NCBI RefSeq assembly: GCF_051209875.1
Contig: NZ_JBNTQY010000001.1
Coordinates: 2,418,001 to 2,482,000, forward strand
Length of the DNA: 64,000 nucleotides
Direction: 5' to 3'
Source of the DNA: Emticicia sp051209875
GTDB lineage: Bacteria; Bacteroidota; Bacteroidia; Cytophagales; Spirosomataceae
Position numbers and translations under genes: made by a program. Positions 26,501 through 34,690 of the stretch are shown piece by piece; position 1 is the first letter of the stretch, and the number at the start of each line of letters is the position of its first letter. The notes beneath the pieces are model-generated. The model had not been told where the DNA came from, searched no databases, and saw only the letters and a program-made list of their open reading frames with translations.

Positions 26501-26643
26501 CAAAATATTGGGGTGGACCAAATCCTGAAACTTCAGCTCAAGGAGATGGTAATGGCGATGGTGGAAACTTGAGTCCAGGTGTGGATTTATCTAATTATCC
26601 AGTTCCACGTACTTACACCCTTGGTATCAATTTGAATTTCTAA
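23551..26643 (+). CDS. susC: SusC/RagA-family TonB-linked outer-membrane transporter (second pair)
   Basis: The signal peptide ends near residue 31 (SFAFAQ). A carboxypeptidase-regulatory-like domain (about 34-110), the plug from VVVGYGSQ (about 113) with YGSRAANGVVLITTKKGKTG, and a full barrel ending in INLNF follow. 1030 aa, normal. It heads a long same-strand series of carbohydrate genes, so its cargo is probably a glycoside or small oligosaccharide. The upstream region is unusually rich in repeats. 22 bp separate it from susD. Confidence 0.95.
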   Translation: MRQRFTLYRTKLRASICLLSLALFCTSFAFAQQVKGKVTGQNGDALIGVSVSIKGTNRGTQTDVEGTYKLDAPNNAVLVFSFVGYAVNEVVFTGQKEINVSLTLDEKLLSEIVVVGYGSQLKKNVTGAVQTIGSKEIKDIPVSQIGQKLQGQLAGVQINQTTGKPGQGMNIRIRGQLSVSAGSDPLYVIDGFPITGSIGAMNPDEIEDISILKDAASTSLYGSRAANGVVLITTKKGKTGTNISFNTFVGIQEVPKRGLVKMLTAEEFAQFKKEYYEDAGQPVPAEFQNPSQYAGKNNDWYGALLRKAPMQSYNLTLTSNKEKSRTSFVGGVFNQQGVVINNEYKRYSMRMNSEYDISDKVKVGFNIAPQYVFDNTPRTDGDRGTGILFNALHTWPVMPIYEADGKTLTLFNRFPASTGNIFAYPNWVRAANELVNETTTLNLISNAYIQYQPIKGLTLKSTFNVEMFRSKFFFFNPSTATSAINVAIPTTAVSIRQNFENLTWLNENLATYAKSFKDHNFEILGGLTQQRFRQESTRIQADTYADDRLPTVQGAINVNRGGTSTGVQEWALTSLLSRLTYNYRGKYLFTASVRRDGSSRFGANNRWGTFPSVSAGWVISDENFLKSIPKISFAKLRTSYGIVGNNNIGNYTPYALVNNTVNAVFGNTVAPGAVVTTLANSNLGWETTKQFDLGLDLGLFNDRITFVYDYYNKRTTNLLYSVQIAQEAGFSNFNDNIGEIKFWGHEFSLNTKNTTGKLKWSTNANISFNRNKVIALADGIDRVYGTFHITKVGYPFGQFYGHIAQGVYKNAEDLKNSPQVPGRSVVGSIKLTDQNGDGIITNGGDFDDRVIMGNPFPKFTYGITNNFTYGNFDASIVGSGSQGNQLLVRHIYSTANLDGVFNMVEGVKYRFRSVDNPGKGMYGTTVGGGNVTGIERDWMNSRFIADASFFTIKNVTVGYTIPKKNKIFKSARIYTSVQQLYVFTKYWGGPNPETSAQGDGNGDGGNLSPGVDLSNYPVPRTYTLGINLNF

Positions 26644-26665
26644 TAAACTTAAATGACTTAACATA

Positions 26666-28174
26666 ATGAAAAAGATAACCTTCACAGCACTTTTTGTGTT
26701 TTTTGGTCTGATAAGTTGCAATAAAGACTTTTTGACCGTAGTTCCAGAAACAAACCTTAGTACAGCAATATTTTTTAGTAAAGAAGCCGATTTTCAGCAA
26801 GCAGTTAATGCAGCTTATGTCCCATTACGTAATATTGTTAATGACCGTGCATGGCTTTTAGGAGAAATGCACTCGGATAATGCGTATTATTATAGAAATA
26901 TTCTATTTGGTGCAACCGAACAGCAAGAAGACATCGCCGACTTTGCAGTGCCTACTGCCAATGGTGTTACTTCAAATACTCACGTTTTGAATCAATATCG
27001 TCTTGATTATCAAATCATTGCTCGTGCCAATCAAATTTTATCTTCAATTGATGCAGTTGAATTTGCTGCGGCATCAAAGAATAACATAAAAGGTCAAGCA
27101 CAGTTTTTAAGAGCTTATGCTTACTTTGAATTGGTACGTTATTTCGGAAAAGTACCTTTACATCTAACGCCTGTTACGAACCGTCAAGAGGCAGCTTTAC
27201 CTTTAGGTTCAATAGAGGAGATTTATGCACAAATCATTAAAGATGCAACTGCTGCAAGTACTTCTTTATTACCAAAGCCAACACAAGAAGCGGGTAGAGC
27301 TACTTCTGGTACAGCAAAAATGCTTTTGGCAAATGTATATATGGTACAGAAAAAATGGGCTGAAGCTGAAAAATTATTGAAAGAAATCGTATCAAGCAAT
27401 GAATACAAATTGATGCCTGATTTCAATGATGCTTTTTCAACAAATACTGGAAACAAAAATAATGCAGAATCAATTTTTGAAGTTCAGTTTCAAGAAGGAG
27501 CATCAGGCTATAATGGAGCGATCATTTATAATTATTTACCTCGCCCAATGAGTCCTGATGAATTAAAGCCTATCACAGGAACATCAAATCCTCAACCGTT
27601 GACTGGAGAAGGCAATGGTGCACCAACACCAGACTTGATCAATTCATTCGAAACAGGCGATAAAAGAAAGGATGGCACAATAGGCTATGTTACTATTAGT
27701 GGAAGTTTGAGAGCAAATAAAAATTTTCCATACAATAAGAAGTTCGCTAAAACGCATTCTCTTCATGGAAATACAGGAAATAATTTCCCGATTTATCGCT
27801 ATGCAGAAACATTGCTATTTTTAGCAGAAGCACTCACAGAGCAAGGTAAAATGGGAGAGGCTTTGCCATTCCTTAACCAAGTACGTTCACGTGCTGGTTT
27901 GCCAGCAGCTACCGCAACGGCTCAAGCTGAATTAAGAAATCAGATTTATCAAGACCGTAGAAGTGAATTAGCGTTTGAAAACAAACGTTGGTTTGATTTG
28001 GTACGCACAGGAACAGCTATAGAAGTGATCACTGCTTATGGCAATAGAATTAAAGCTAATCCTGTAGCTTATTATTATCCTGAAGGTGCTGTAGCTCGTA
28101 GTAATGCCTTCTCTAATATTAGTTTATTATATGGGCTTCCTGCTGATGAAGCAGCTTTGAGCCCTTATTTTTAA
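26666..28174 (+). CDS. susD: SusD/RagB-family nutrient-binding lipoprotein (second pair)
   Basis: Lipoprotein signal with Cys18 (GLISCNKDF). The SusD N-terminal region (QAVNAAYVPLRN), the central FLRAYAYFELVRYFGKVPL motif and the C-terminal NQVRSRAGLPAATATAQAELRNQIYQDRR-type region (split here across about 425-455) are present. 502 aa, complete. Functions with the preceding SusC. A long hairpin lies between it and the next gene. Confidence 0.95.
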   Translation: MKKITFTALFVFFGLISCNKDFLTVVPETNLSTAIFFSKEADFQQAVNAAYVPLRNIVNDRAWLLGEMHSDNAYYYRNILFGATEQQEDIADFAVPTANGVTSNTHVLNQYRLDYQIIARANQILSSIDAVEFAAASKNNIKGQAQFLRAYAYFELVRYFGKVPLHLTPVTNRQEAALPLGSIEEIYAQIIKDATAASTSLLPKPTQEAGRATSGTAKMLLANVYMVQKKWAEAEKLLKEIVSSNEYKLMPDFNDAFSTNTGNKNNAESIFEVQFQEGASGYNGAIIYNYLPRPMSPDELKPITGTSNPQPLTGEGNGAPTPDLINSFETGDKRKDGTIGYVTISGSLRANKNFPYNKKFAKTHSLHGNTGNNFPIYRYAETLLFLAEALTEQGKMGEALPFLNQVRSRAGLPAATATAQAELRNQIYQDRRSELAFENKRWFDLVRTGTAIEVITAYGNRIKANPVAYYYPEGAVARSNAFSNISLLYGLPADEAALSPYF

Positions 28175-28189
28175 TTTTTTTTAAAAATA

Positions 28190-28247
28190 CTTTTTTTCTC
28201 TGTACATTGTGGGTGAATTTCGACTCACAATGTACAAAGGAAAAAAG
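28190..28247 (+). other. Long intergenic hairpin between susD and the propeller/cytochrome gene
   Basis: TGTACATTGTG (28201-28211) pairs exactly with CACAATGTACA (28226-28236). The stem continues inward by 3 bp (one wobble) and outward by about 10 bp, the T7 run pairing with A6-G. It is not followed by a U-run, so it is more likely an mRNA-processing or stabilising structure that sets SusCD apart from the enzymes than a simple terminator. Confidence 0.6.
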
Positions 28248-28298
28248 AGGAGAAATTACACTATTCGACAATAAATAATATTTAACCCTTACTTTATC

Positions 28299-30989
28299 AT
28301 GTTTTCTAAACAAAACTCCATTAAGCTGGGGATTGGACTGGCAGCTCTTGTGACAGCCGCTTCATTTACCCTACTAAAACAACCCGATTTCTCCTCGGCG
28401 ACTACAGGCGACCCCAAATTAGATAAACTAAAATATCCAGCAGGATTTAAAGCTGAACATCTTTTTAGTCCCTCAGAAAACAAACAAGGTTCTTGGGTAT
28501 CGATGACATTCGATGACAAAGGCCGAATCATTTGTTCTGACCAATATGGAAAACTTTACCGCTTGAAAACTCCCGCAGTAGATGCTAAAATCTCAACTTC
28601 AGATGTGGAAAAGCTGCAAGTTGGACCTGCTACCGACACAATGGGTATGGGTTATGCACATGGGCTACTTTATGCCTTCAATAGTCTATACGTAATGATA
28701 AATAATGGTAAAAATAACAAGATTTTTACTAAAAAAAGTGGTTTGTATCGCCTTCAAGATACTAATAATGATGACCAATTTGACAAAGTTACCTTACTAA
28801 AGGAACTAGTAGGAGAGGGAGAACATGGTCCTCATAGTATAGTACTTTCTCCAGATAAAAAATCTCTGTTTGTTATAGCAGGAAACCATACAGATGTTCC
28901 TCCAATGGATGCGTATAAATTGCCTTCGAATTGGAAAGAAGACCAAATGTTTCCATTGATAAAAGACCCTCGTGGACATGCAAACGACCGTTATGCACCA
29001 GGTGGTTGGATAGCAAATCTTGACCCAGAAGGAAAAAAATGGGAATTGGTAAGTGCAGGTTATAGAAATGCCTTTGATATGGCTTTTAACGAAAATGGTG
29101 ATTTATTTGTATATGATGCTGATATGGAATGGGATTTTGGATTACCTTGGTATCGCCCAACTCGTATTTGCCATGCAACAAGTGCGTCTGAATTTGGTTG
29201 GAGAACAGGGAATAGCAAATGGTCTCCTACCTTCCCTGATAACCTTCCGCCTGTTATAAATATTGGTCAAGGTTCACCAACCAACTTATTGCATTTGAAA
29301 GATGCTAAATTCCCTACAAAATACAAAAGTACACTTTTAGCTTTTGATTGGACATTTGGTGTAATTCATGCCATTCATTTGAAACCTTCTGGTTCAACTT
29401 ACTCAGGTGAGAGAGAAGAGTTTTTATCAGGAATTCCTTTACCATTGACTGATGGAGCAATTGGCCCTGATGGTGCTTTATATTTCCTCACTGGTGGTCG
29501 TCGTTTAGATTCTGATTTATATCGTGTTTCTTATGTTGGTAATGAAAGTACAGCTCCAATAGCAGCTGCACCGATTAATTCAGCTAATGCACTTCGTAGA
29601 AGTTTGGAGAAATTCCATACTGGTGGTCCAAATCCTGCCGCAGTAGCTACGGCATGGCCTCAGCTTAAAAGCCCAGATAGATTTATTCGCTATGCAGCTC
29701 GTTTGGCGTTGGAGCATCAACCAGTTGCTCAATGGCAAGATTTAGCTTTAAAAGAAAAAGACCCAATTGCATTAACGCAATCGTTGATTTCTTTGATTCG
29801 AATGGGTGATGGTTCAAAGAAAAACGAAATTGTCAATGCACTTTTAAGTGTAAATTTCAAAGCATTACAACAATCACAACAATTAGATTTATTGAGAGCA
29901 TTGGAATTGGCATTCCTTCGCATGGGACAGCCAGATGCAACGCTTAAACCTAAAGTAATAGCTTATCTAAACCCTCTTTATCCTGCTAATACGGCTCACT
30001 TAAATCGTTCTCTAAGTAAGTTATTGATTTATTTAGATGCTCCAGAAGCAGTGGCAAAAACGATGGCTTTGATGGATATTAAAACCGAGCCAGGAAGTGA
30101 TGCACTAAATGTTGAAACTGCAACAGCTTCGAGTGATTTGATTTTGAGAAATCCTCAGTACGGAAAAGATATTGCTGCAATGTTGGCAAATATTCCACCT
30201 GCTCAACATACTTATTATGCTGTAATGCTAAGTTTAGCTAAAGAAGGTTGGACACCAGAATTGCAAGAAAAATATTTCAAATGGTATTATACTGCTTTTG
30301 GTTATAAAGGCGGAAATAGCTATATCGGATTCTTAGATAGATCATTGAAATTAGCATTAAAAAATGTTCCAGATAGCAAAAGAGCCTATTTTGAAAAACT
30401 GGCAGGTACTGAAAGACTTAGTAAAAATGGTAATGATTTTATCTCTGCTTCAGCACCAAAAGGCCCTGGTAGAAATTGGAGAATGGAAAATGCCCTTCCG
30501 ATTATTGAAAAAGGATTAGTTGACAGAGATTTTGAAAATGGTAAAGCCATGTTTGCAGCAACTACCTGTAAAATGTGCCATGCTCTTAGAGGCGAAGGTG
30601 GTGCAATTGGACCTGATTTAAGTCAATTATATACTCGTTTTTCTTCAAAAGACATGCTGGAATCGATCATAATGCCAGATAAGACAGTTTCTGATCAGTA
30701 TGCTGCTACATATTACAGCTTAAGAAATGGTAGTTCGATTGTAGGACGTTTAATCAATGAAGATAAAACAGCTTATTATATTTCTCAAAACCCTTATGCT
30801 CCAAACGAGCTTGAAAAAGTCTTGAAAAAGAATGTAATTTCTTCAAAACCATCTTCGGCATCAATTATGTTTGGTGGCTTGATTAATAGTTTGAACGAAG
30901 ATGAATTAAAGGATTTGATGGCATATTTAATGGCAGGTGGAAATGAAAACAATGCCATGTTTAAACCAAAAGCAGAAGTTAAAAAGTAG
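28299..30989 (+). CDS. Beta-propeller dehydrogenase-like protein with C-terminal c-type cytochrome
   Basis: Exported protein (hydrophobic leader about 9-23) with an N-terminal six-bladed propeller of the soluble sugar-dehydrogenase/NHL type (about 45-415: GEGEHGPHSIVLSPD, YRNAFDMAFNENGDLFVYDAD, LPLTDGAIGPDGALYFLTGG), a helical HEAT-like middle (about 430-690) and a C-terminal heme domain with CKMCH near residue 760. It matches the 'putative membrane-bound dehydrogenase/heme-binding' proteins common in Planctomycetes and Bacteroidota. Likely oxidises a sugar or sugar derivative in the periplasm and passes electrons to heme (inference). Placement before DUF1080 supports a keto-sugar route. Confidence 0.8.
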   Translation: MFSKQNSIKLGIGLAALVTAASFTLLKQPDFSSATTGDPKLDKLKYPAGFKAEHLFSPSENKQGSWVSMTFDDKGRIICSDQYGKLYRLKTPAVDAKISTSDVEKLQVGPATDTMGMGYAHGLLYAFNSLYVMINNGKNNKIFTKKSGLYRLQDTNNDDQFDKVTLLKELVGEGEHGPHSIVLSPDKKSLFVIAGNHTDVPPMDAYKLPSNWKEDQMFPLIKDPRGHANDRYAPGGWIANLDPEGKKWELVSAGYRNAFDMAFNENGDLFVYDADMEWDFGLPWYRPTRICHATSASEFGWRTGNSKWSPTFPDNLPPVINIGQGSPTNLLHLKDAKFPTKYKSTLLAFDWTFGVIHAIHLKPSGSTYSGEREEFLSGIPLPLTDGAIGPDGALYFLTGGRRLDSDLYRVSYVGNESTAPIAAAPINSANALRRSLEKFHTGGPNPAAVATAWPQLKSPDRFIRYAARLALEHQPVAQWQDLALKEKDPIALTQSLISLIRMGDGSKKNEIVNALLSVNFKALQQSQQLDLLRALELAFLRMGQPDATLKPKVIAYLNPLYPANTAHLNRSLSKLLIYLDAPEAVAKTMALMDIKTEPGSDALNVETATASSDLILRNPQYGKDIAAMLANIPPAQHTYYAVMLSLAKEGWTPELQEKYFKWYYTAFGYKGGNSYIGFLDRSLKLALKNVPDSKRAYFEKLAGTERLSKNGNDFISASAPKGPGRNWRMENALPIIEKGLVDRDFENGKAMFAATTCKMCHALRGEGGAIGPDLSQLYTRFSSKDMLESIIMPDKTVSDQYAATYYSLRNGSSIVGRLINEDKTAYYISQNPYAPNELEKVLKKNVISSKPSSASIMFGGLINSLNEDELKDLMAYLMAGGNENNAMFKPKAEVKK

Positions 30990-31117
30990 ATTAATAGATT
31001 AGGTTAAGTTTTAATATGCTTGTTTAAAGGAGTAACAACGAATTTGGGCAGGCATATTTTAAAATTAAGTTTAAGTGTTTAGAATCGAAAACAAATACTC
31101 TTTTTAATCATACATCA

Positions 31118-31894
31118 ATGACAACAAAATTTAATATAAAATATTGGAATATTGCATTCCTAATTACTATCTTGGCGGTTGGTTGCAAAGTTTCAAAATC
31201 AGATCAAAGCGACAAGGGATTCAAGTCAATTTTTGATGGAAAAACCTTAAATGGTTGGGAAGGCGATACTAAATACTGGCGTGTTGAAAATGGTAATTTA
31301 GTTGGTGAAATTACTCCAGAAACCTTGCTCAAAACCAATTCATTCCTTACATGGAAAGGTGGAGAACCTGCAGATTTTGAGCTAAAAGGTGAATTTAATA
31401 TTACTGAAAAAGGTAATTCTGGTATTAATTACCGAAGTATAATGTTCACCGAAGTACCTTATGCCATGAAAGGCTACCAAGCCGATATCGATGGGGCAGT
31501 GCGATATACTGGACAAAATTATGAAGAAAGAGGGCGAACCACCTTAGCATATCGTGGACAAATTACGAGTATAAATGCTCAAGCAAGCTCCATGACTGCC
31601 GAAGAAGTTCGTAAGAAAGTACAAAGAAATGCTTGGTCTGATTTAAAAGTTGAGGGTTCTTTGGGGCATACAGATTCGCTGAAAACAAAAATTAAAAGTC
31701 AAGATTGGAATACATTTCATATCGTTGCGAAAGGAAATCGTTTACAGCACTACATTAATGATATTTTGATGAGTGATGTTACCGATAATGATGCGGTAAA
31801 TGGAAAATCAAAAGGCCTGATTGGAGTGCAAGTTCACGTTGGTCCTCCAATGAAAGTGCAGTATAGGAATTTAAGAATTAAGGAATTGAAATAA
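31118..31894 (+). CDS. DUF1080 (3-keto-disaccharide hydrolase family) lipoprotein
   Basis: Lipoprotein with Cys23 (LAVGCKVSK). One jelly-roll domain with the DUF1080 start FKSIFDGKTLNGWEGD near residue 38, the family's NSGINYRS strand near 103, and the C-terminal HVGPPMKVQYRNLRIKEL. DUF1080 proteins include enzymes that cleave 3-keto-glycosides. Neighbouring oxidoreductase and TIM-barrel genes fit the 3-keto-glycoside pathway described in Bacteroides. Substrate not determinable. Confidence 0.9.
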   Translation: MTTKFNIKYWNIAFLITILAVGCKVSKSDQSDKGFKSIFDGKTLNGWEGDTKYWRVENGNLVGEITPETLLKTNSFLTWKGGEPADFELKGEFNITEKGNSGINYRSIMFTEVPYAMKGYQADIDGAVRYTGQNYEERGRTTLAYRGQITSINAQASSMTAEEVRKKVQRNAWSDLKVEGSLGHTDSLKTKIKSQDWNTFHIVAKGNRLQHYINDILMSDVTDNDAVNGKSKGLIGVQVHVGPPMKVQYRNLRIKELK

Positions 31895-31992
31895 GACAAG
31901 AGATATTAGACAAGGGACAAAAGATTTTCTATTAGCATTTTTATATAATTACCTTTTCTCTTATCTTTTGTTTATAATCTCGTATCTAAAAT

Positions 31993-32844
31993 ATGAATAA
32001 AATAGGATTCAATGTTTTGGCGTGGTCGGCCAATGTTTCAGAGGAATTATTTCCAATTATTGAGAGATTAAAAACCATAGGTTATGATGGAGTTGAGTAT
32101 TTTGTTGGAGCAACCGACGAAAATGCTTATAAAATAGTTGGTAAACACTCCAAAGATATTGGATTAGAAGTTACGACTGTTACAGTAGTTAGTCCAGATG
32201 CTAATCCTATTAACGAGTCGGCAAGTATTAGAGCTAAGGGTTTAGAACAAATCAAATGGGCCATTGATCGTTCTTATGATTTGGGTTCAACTGTGCTTTG
32301 TGGCCCTTTTCATTCTGCTCACGCACATTTTACGGCACATCCAGCTTTAGAAGAAGAGTATAAAAGAGCCGCTGAAATTCTGTATCAAGCTGGCGAGCAT
32401 GCCAAACAAGCCAATATTATTTTAGCACCTGAAGCTCTCAATCGCTTTGAATGCTATTTGTGCAATACAATGGAACAATTGTCCAAATTAATCAAGATGG
32501 TTGATCATCCAAATGTACGAGCCATGTTTGATACGCATCATGCCAATATTGAAGAAAAAAAATATGCTACCGCAATCAATACCATTGCTCCTTATTTGAG
32601 CCATGTGCATATCAGTGAAAACGACCGAGGTACACCAGGTGATGGTCATGTACCATTTGATGCAGCTTTTGCGGCATTGGCCGAGGTAAAATATGGCGGT
32701 TGGCTAACGATTGAAGCTTTTTCAAGAAATGACCCTGATTTTGCCAATGCCATTAATGTTTGGCGTGAATACAATGATCCTTGGCATATTGCAGAAAATG
32801 GTTTGAAATTCATCAAAGAAATGTGCTTAAAGCATCAACTTTAG
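31993..32844 (+). CDS. TIM-barrel sugar epimerase, D-tagatose/allulose 3-epimerase-like
   Basis: AP-endonuclease-2-type TIM barrel (283 aa) with the metal ligands of ketose 3-epimerases in order: APEALNRFE near 144-152, FDTHHANIEE near 178-187, HVHISENDRGTPGDGH near 203-218 and WLTIEAF near 237. These segments match D-tagatose/D-psicose 3-epimerases. Cytoplasmic (no leader). It probably interconverts ketoses or acts on a keto-sugar in the operon's pathway. Confidence 0.8.
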   Translation: MNKIGFNVLAWSANVSEELFPIIERLKTIGYDGVEYFVGATDENAYKIVGKHSKDIGLEVTTVTVVSPDANPINESASIRAKGLEQIKWAIDRSYDLGSTVLCGPFHSAHAHFTAHPALEEEYKRAAEILYQAGEHAKQANIILAPEALNRFECYLCNTMEQLSKLIKMVDHPNVRAMFDTHHANIEEKKYATAINTIAPYLSHVHISENDRGTPGDGHVPFDAAFAALAEVKYGGWLTIEAFSRNDPDFANAINVWREYNDPWHIAENGLKFIKEMCLKHQL

Positions 32845-33008
32845 CATATTTAGAAATTGGTTAATGGTTATCAATAACTGGTTGTTCAGGTTTCTTTAAA
32901 TCCTTGTTTATCAGTAAATTAAATACCAAAAAACGTTGTATTCAACATTATTTTCCAATAACCATCTATCAGTAACTAATAACAAATAACTAATATCAAA
33001 GTACAAAA

Positions 33009-33836
33009 ATGAAAGATAAATTGCCATTTCGATTCGGTTCAGAGGTTTATACATGGTTTATGAGTGGTAATGGACAAACGCACCAAGGGCGATTAGGTCA
33101 CATGATAGAAGTAATCTCTAAAGCAGGTTTTACTGGAATTCAACCTATTTTTACTTGGATGGGAGATTTAGTAGATTCCGACCTTTTGGAAGCAAAATTA
33201 AAAGAACAAGGAATAGCATTGGCAGCTGTTGCCTTAGCTTTGGAATGGAATGGCTCTGAAGAATCTGAAAATGAAAGGACTATTGCTGATAATGCCATTG
33301 CTTTGTTACAACGTTTTCCTGGGGCAATGTTAAATACCGTTCAAATTCCAACGGGTCGCCATGATTTGGAAAATCGTCAACGTAGTTTGGTAAATATTGT
33401 CAATACCGTTTCAAAAAGAGCTGCTGACAAAGGTGTTCCTTGTAGTTTTCACCCAAATTCACCGCATAGTTCAATCATCAGAACAGAATCAGATTATCGA
33501 ATTGTTTTAGAATCTTTAGATCGTTCGGTCACTGGATGGACACCAGATGTAGGTCATATCATTAACGGTGGAATGGATCCTCTTGAAAAAATGAAGGAAT
33601 ATGCTTCACTAATCAATCATGTTCATTACAAAGATTGGAATGGCGAACCTGAATTTACTTTAATGGGTAAAGGGAAAGTAGATTTACTATCTATTACTCA
33701 GTGGCTAAAAGATATAAATTATGGTGGTTGGATTATTTGTGAAGATGAAGGCGAAGAGGCTTTAGAAGATCCCGACTTTGTAACACTTCATGATGGCAAT
33801 TGGATATTAAACGATTTGATTCCTAACCTAAAATAG
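33009..33836 (+). CDS. TIM-barrel sugar phosphate isomerase/epimerase (IolE/IolI-like)
   Basis: 275 aa cytoplasmic TIM barrel of the sugar phosphate isomerase/epimerase family. Putative metal-binding elements: SFHPNSPHSS near 140, TPDVGHIINGGMDP near 178, HVHYKDWNGEPEF near 198 and IICEDEGEEA near 236. This layout resembles inosose dehydratase/isomerase and 3-keto-glycoside-processing TIM barrels. It is separated from the preceding epimerase by a 164-bp spacer of short repeats and lies 9 bp before the alpha/beta hydrolase gene. Confidence 0.75.
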   Translation: MKDKLPFRFGSEVYTWFMSGNGQTHQGRLGHMIEVISKAGFTGIQPIFTWMGDLVDSDLLEAKLKEQGIALAAVALALEWNGSEESENERTIADNAIALLQRFPGAMLNTVQIPTGRHDLENRQRSLVNIVNTVSKRAADKGVPCSFHPNSPHSSIIRTESDYRIVLESLDRSVTGWTPDVGHIINGGMDPLEKMKEYASLINHVHYKDWNGEPEFTLMGKGKVDLLSITQWLKDINYGGWIICEDEGEEALEDPDFVTLHDGNWILNDLIPNLK

Positions 33837-33845
33837 GTCAATTAT

Positions 33846-34655
33846 ATGCCATTTGTACAAACAAACGGAATTAAATTTTATTACGAAGAGCGTGGTTTAT
33901 CTTCAGCTACTCCTCTTTTAATGATCATGGGGATTACCGCCGCTGGTGCAGTTTGGGAACCTCATACTTCCTACTTTGAGAAATATTTTAGATGTATCAT
34001 TGGCGATAACCGTGGAGTTGGTTTGACTGATAAACCCGATGGTGAGTATTCAACAGCTATGATGGCAGATGACTATGCAGGTTTGCTTGATGAACTTCAA
34101 ATTGAAAATGCTTATGTGATTGGTTGTTCAATGGGAAGTACTATCGCTCAACAATTAGCAATTAGGCACCCAAATAAAGTAAAATCTTTGGTTTTGATGT
34201 GTCCTTGGGCTCGTTGTGACAATGCAGCAAAAGGCATTTTTCAACATATAGTCAATTGCAAAGCAAAATTTAACCCCGAAGAATTTAGTCTTTATATTCA
34301 ATTATTAATATTTTCTAAAGCTTCTTGGGATGATGCAAAAGTAGTGGCTGAATTGGAAGAAGGACGCAAAAATGCTCATTTAGAGCCTAATCCACAACCA
34401 CTTCATGGATTAAAAGGTCAAGCATCGGCGTGTATTAATCATTCAGTGCTTGAGGAGTTAAATTCAGTTTTGCAACCAACTTTTGTAATTGGGGGGAAAG
34501 AGGATATTTTCACACCTGTGTGGATGGCTAATGAAATTACGGCAACGATGCCAAATGCAGAACTTTTCCTTTATGAAAAAGCAGGACATGCCTTTCATTT
34601 TGAAAATGTTGAAGATTTTAACACTCGGGTTACAGCTTGGTTTTTGAGTCATTAA
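33846..34655 (+). CDS. Alpha/beta-fold hydrolase
   Basis: Cytoplasmic alpha/beta hydrolase of 269 aa. Nucleophile elbow GCSMGS near residue 97 (Ser), an acid after the last strands (GGKEDIFTP), and the catalytic His in KAGHAFHFE near 247. An oxyanion-type MIMGITAAGAVW segment is near 27. Similar to lactonase/esterase enzymes such as enol-lactonases. In this operon it could open a sugar lactone formed by oxidation, but that is inference. Confidence 0.8.
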   Translation: MPFVQTNGIKFYYEERGLSSATPLLMIMGITAAGAVWEPHTSYFEKYFRCIIGDNRGVGLTDKPDGEYSTAMMADDYAGLLDELQIENAYVIGCSMGSTIAQQLAIRHPNKVKSLVLMCPWARCDNAAKGIFQHIVNCKAKFNPEEFSLYIQLLIFSKASWDDAKVVAELEEGRKNAHLEPNPQPLHGLKGQASACINHSVLEELNSVLQPTFVIGGKEDIFTPVWMANEITATMPNAELFLYEKAGHAFHFENVEDFNTRVTAWFLSH

Positions 34656-34690
34656 AAAGTTTTAAATTAAATTTGTTACTAAATTTTTCG

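Noticed and set aside
31895..31992. Spacer with loosely inverted GACAAAAGATTTTC / TCTTTTGTTTATAATC segments
   Set aside because: Pairing is too weak and too widely spaced to call a terminator or repeat.
32845..33008. Repeat-like spacer (GGTTATCAATAACTGG ... CCAATAACCATC) between two isomerase genes
   Set aside because: Imperfect, long-loop complementarity of a kind common in Bacteroidota spacers. No defined element could be drawn.
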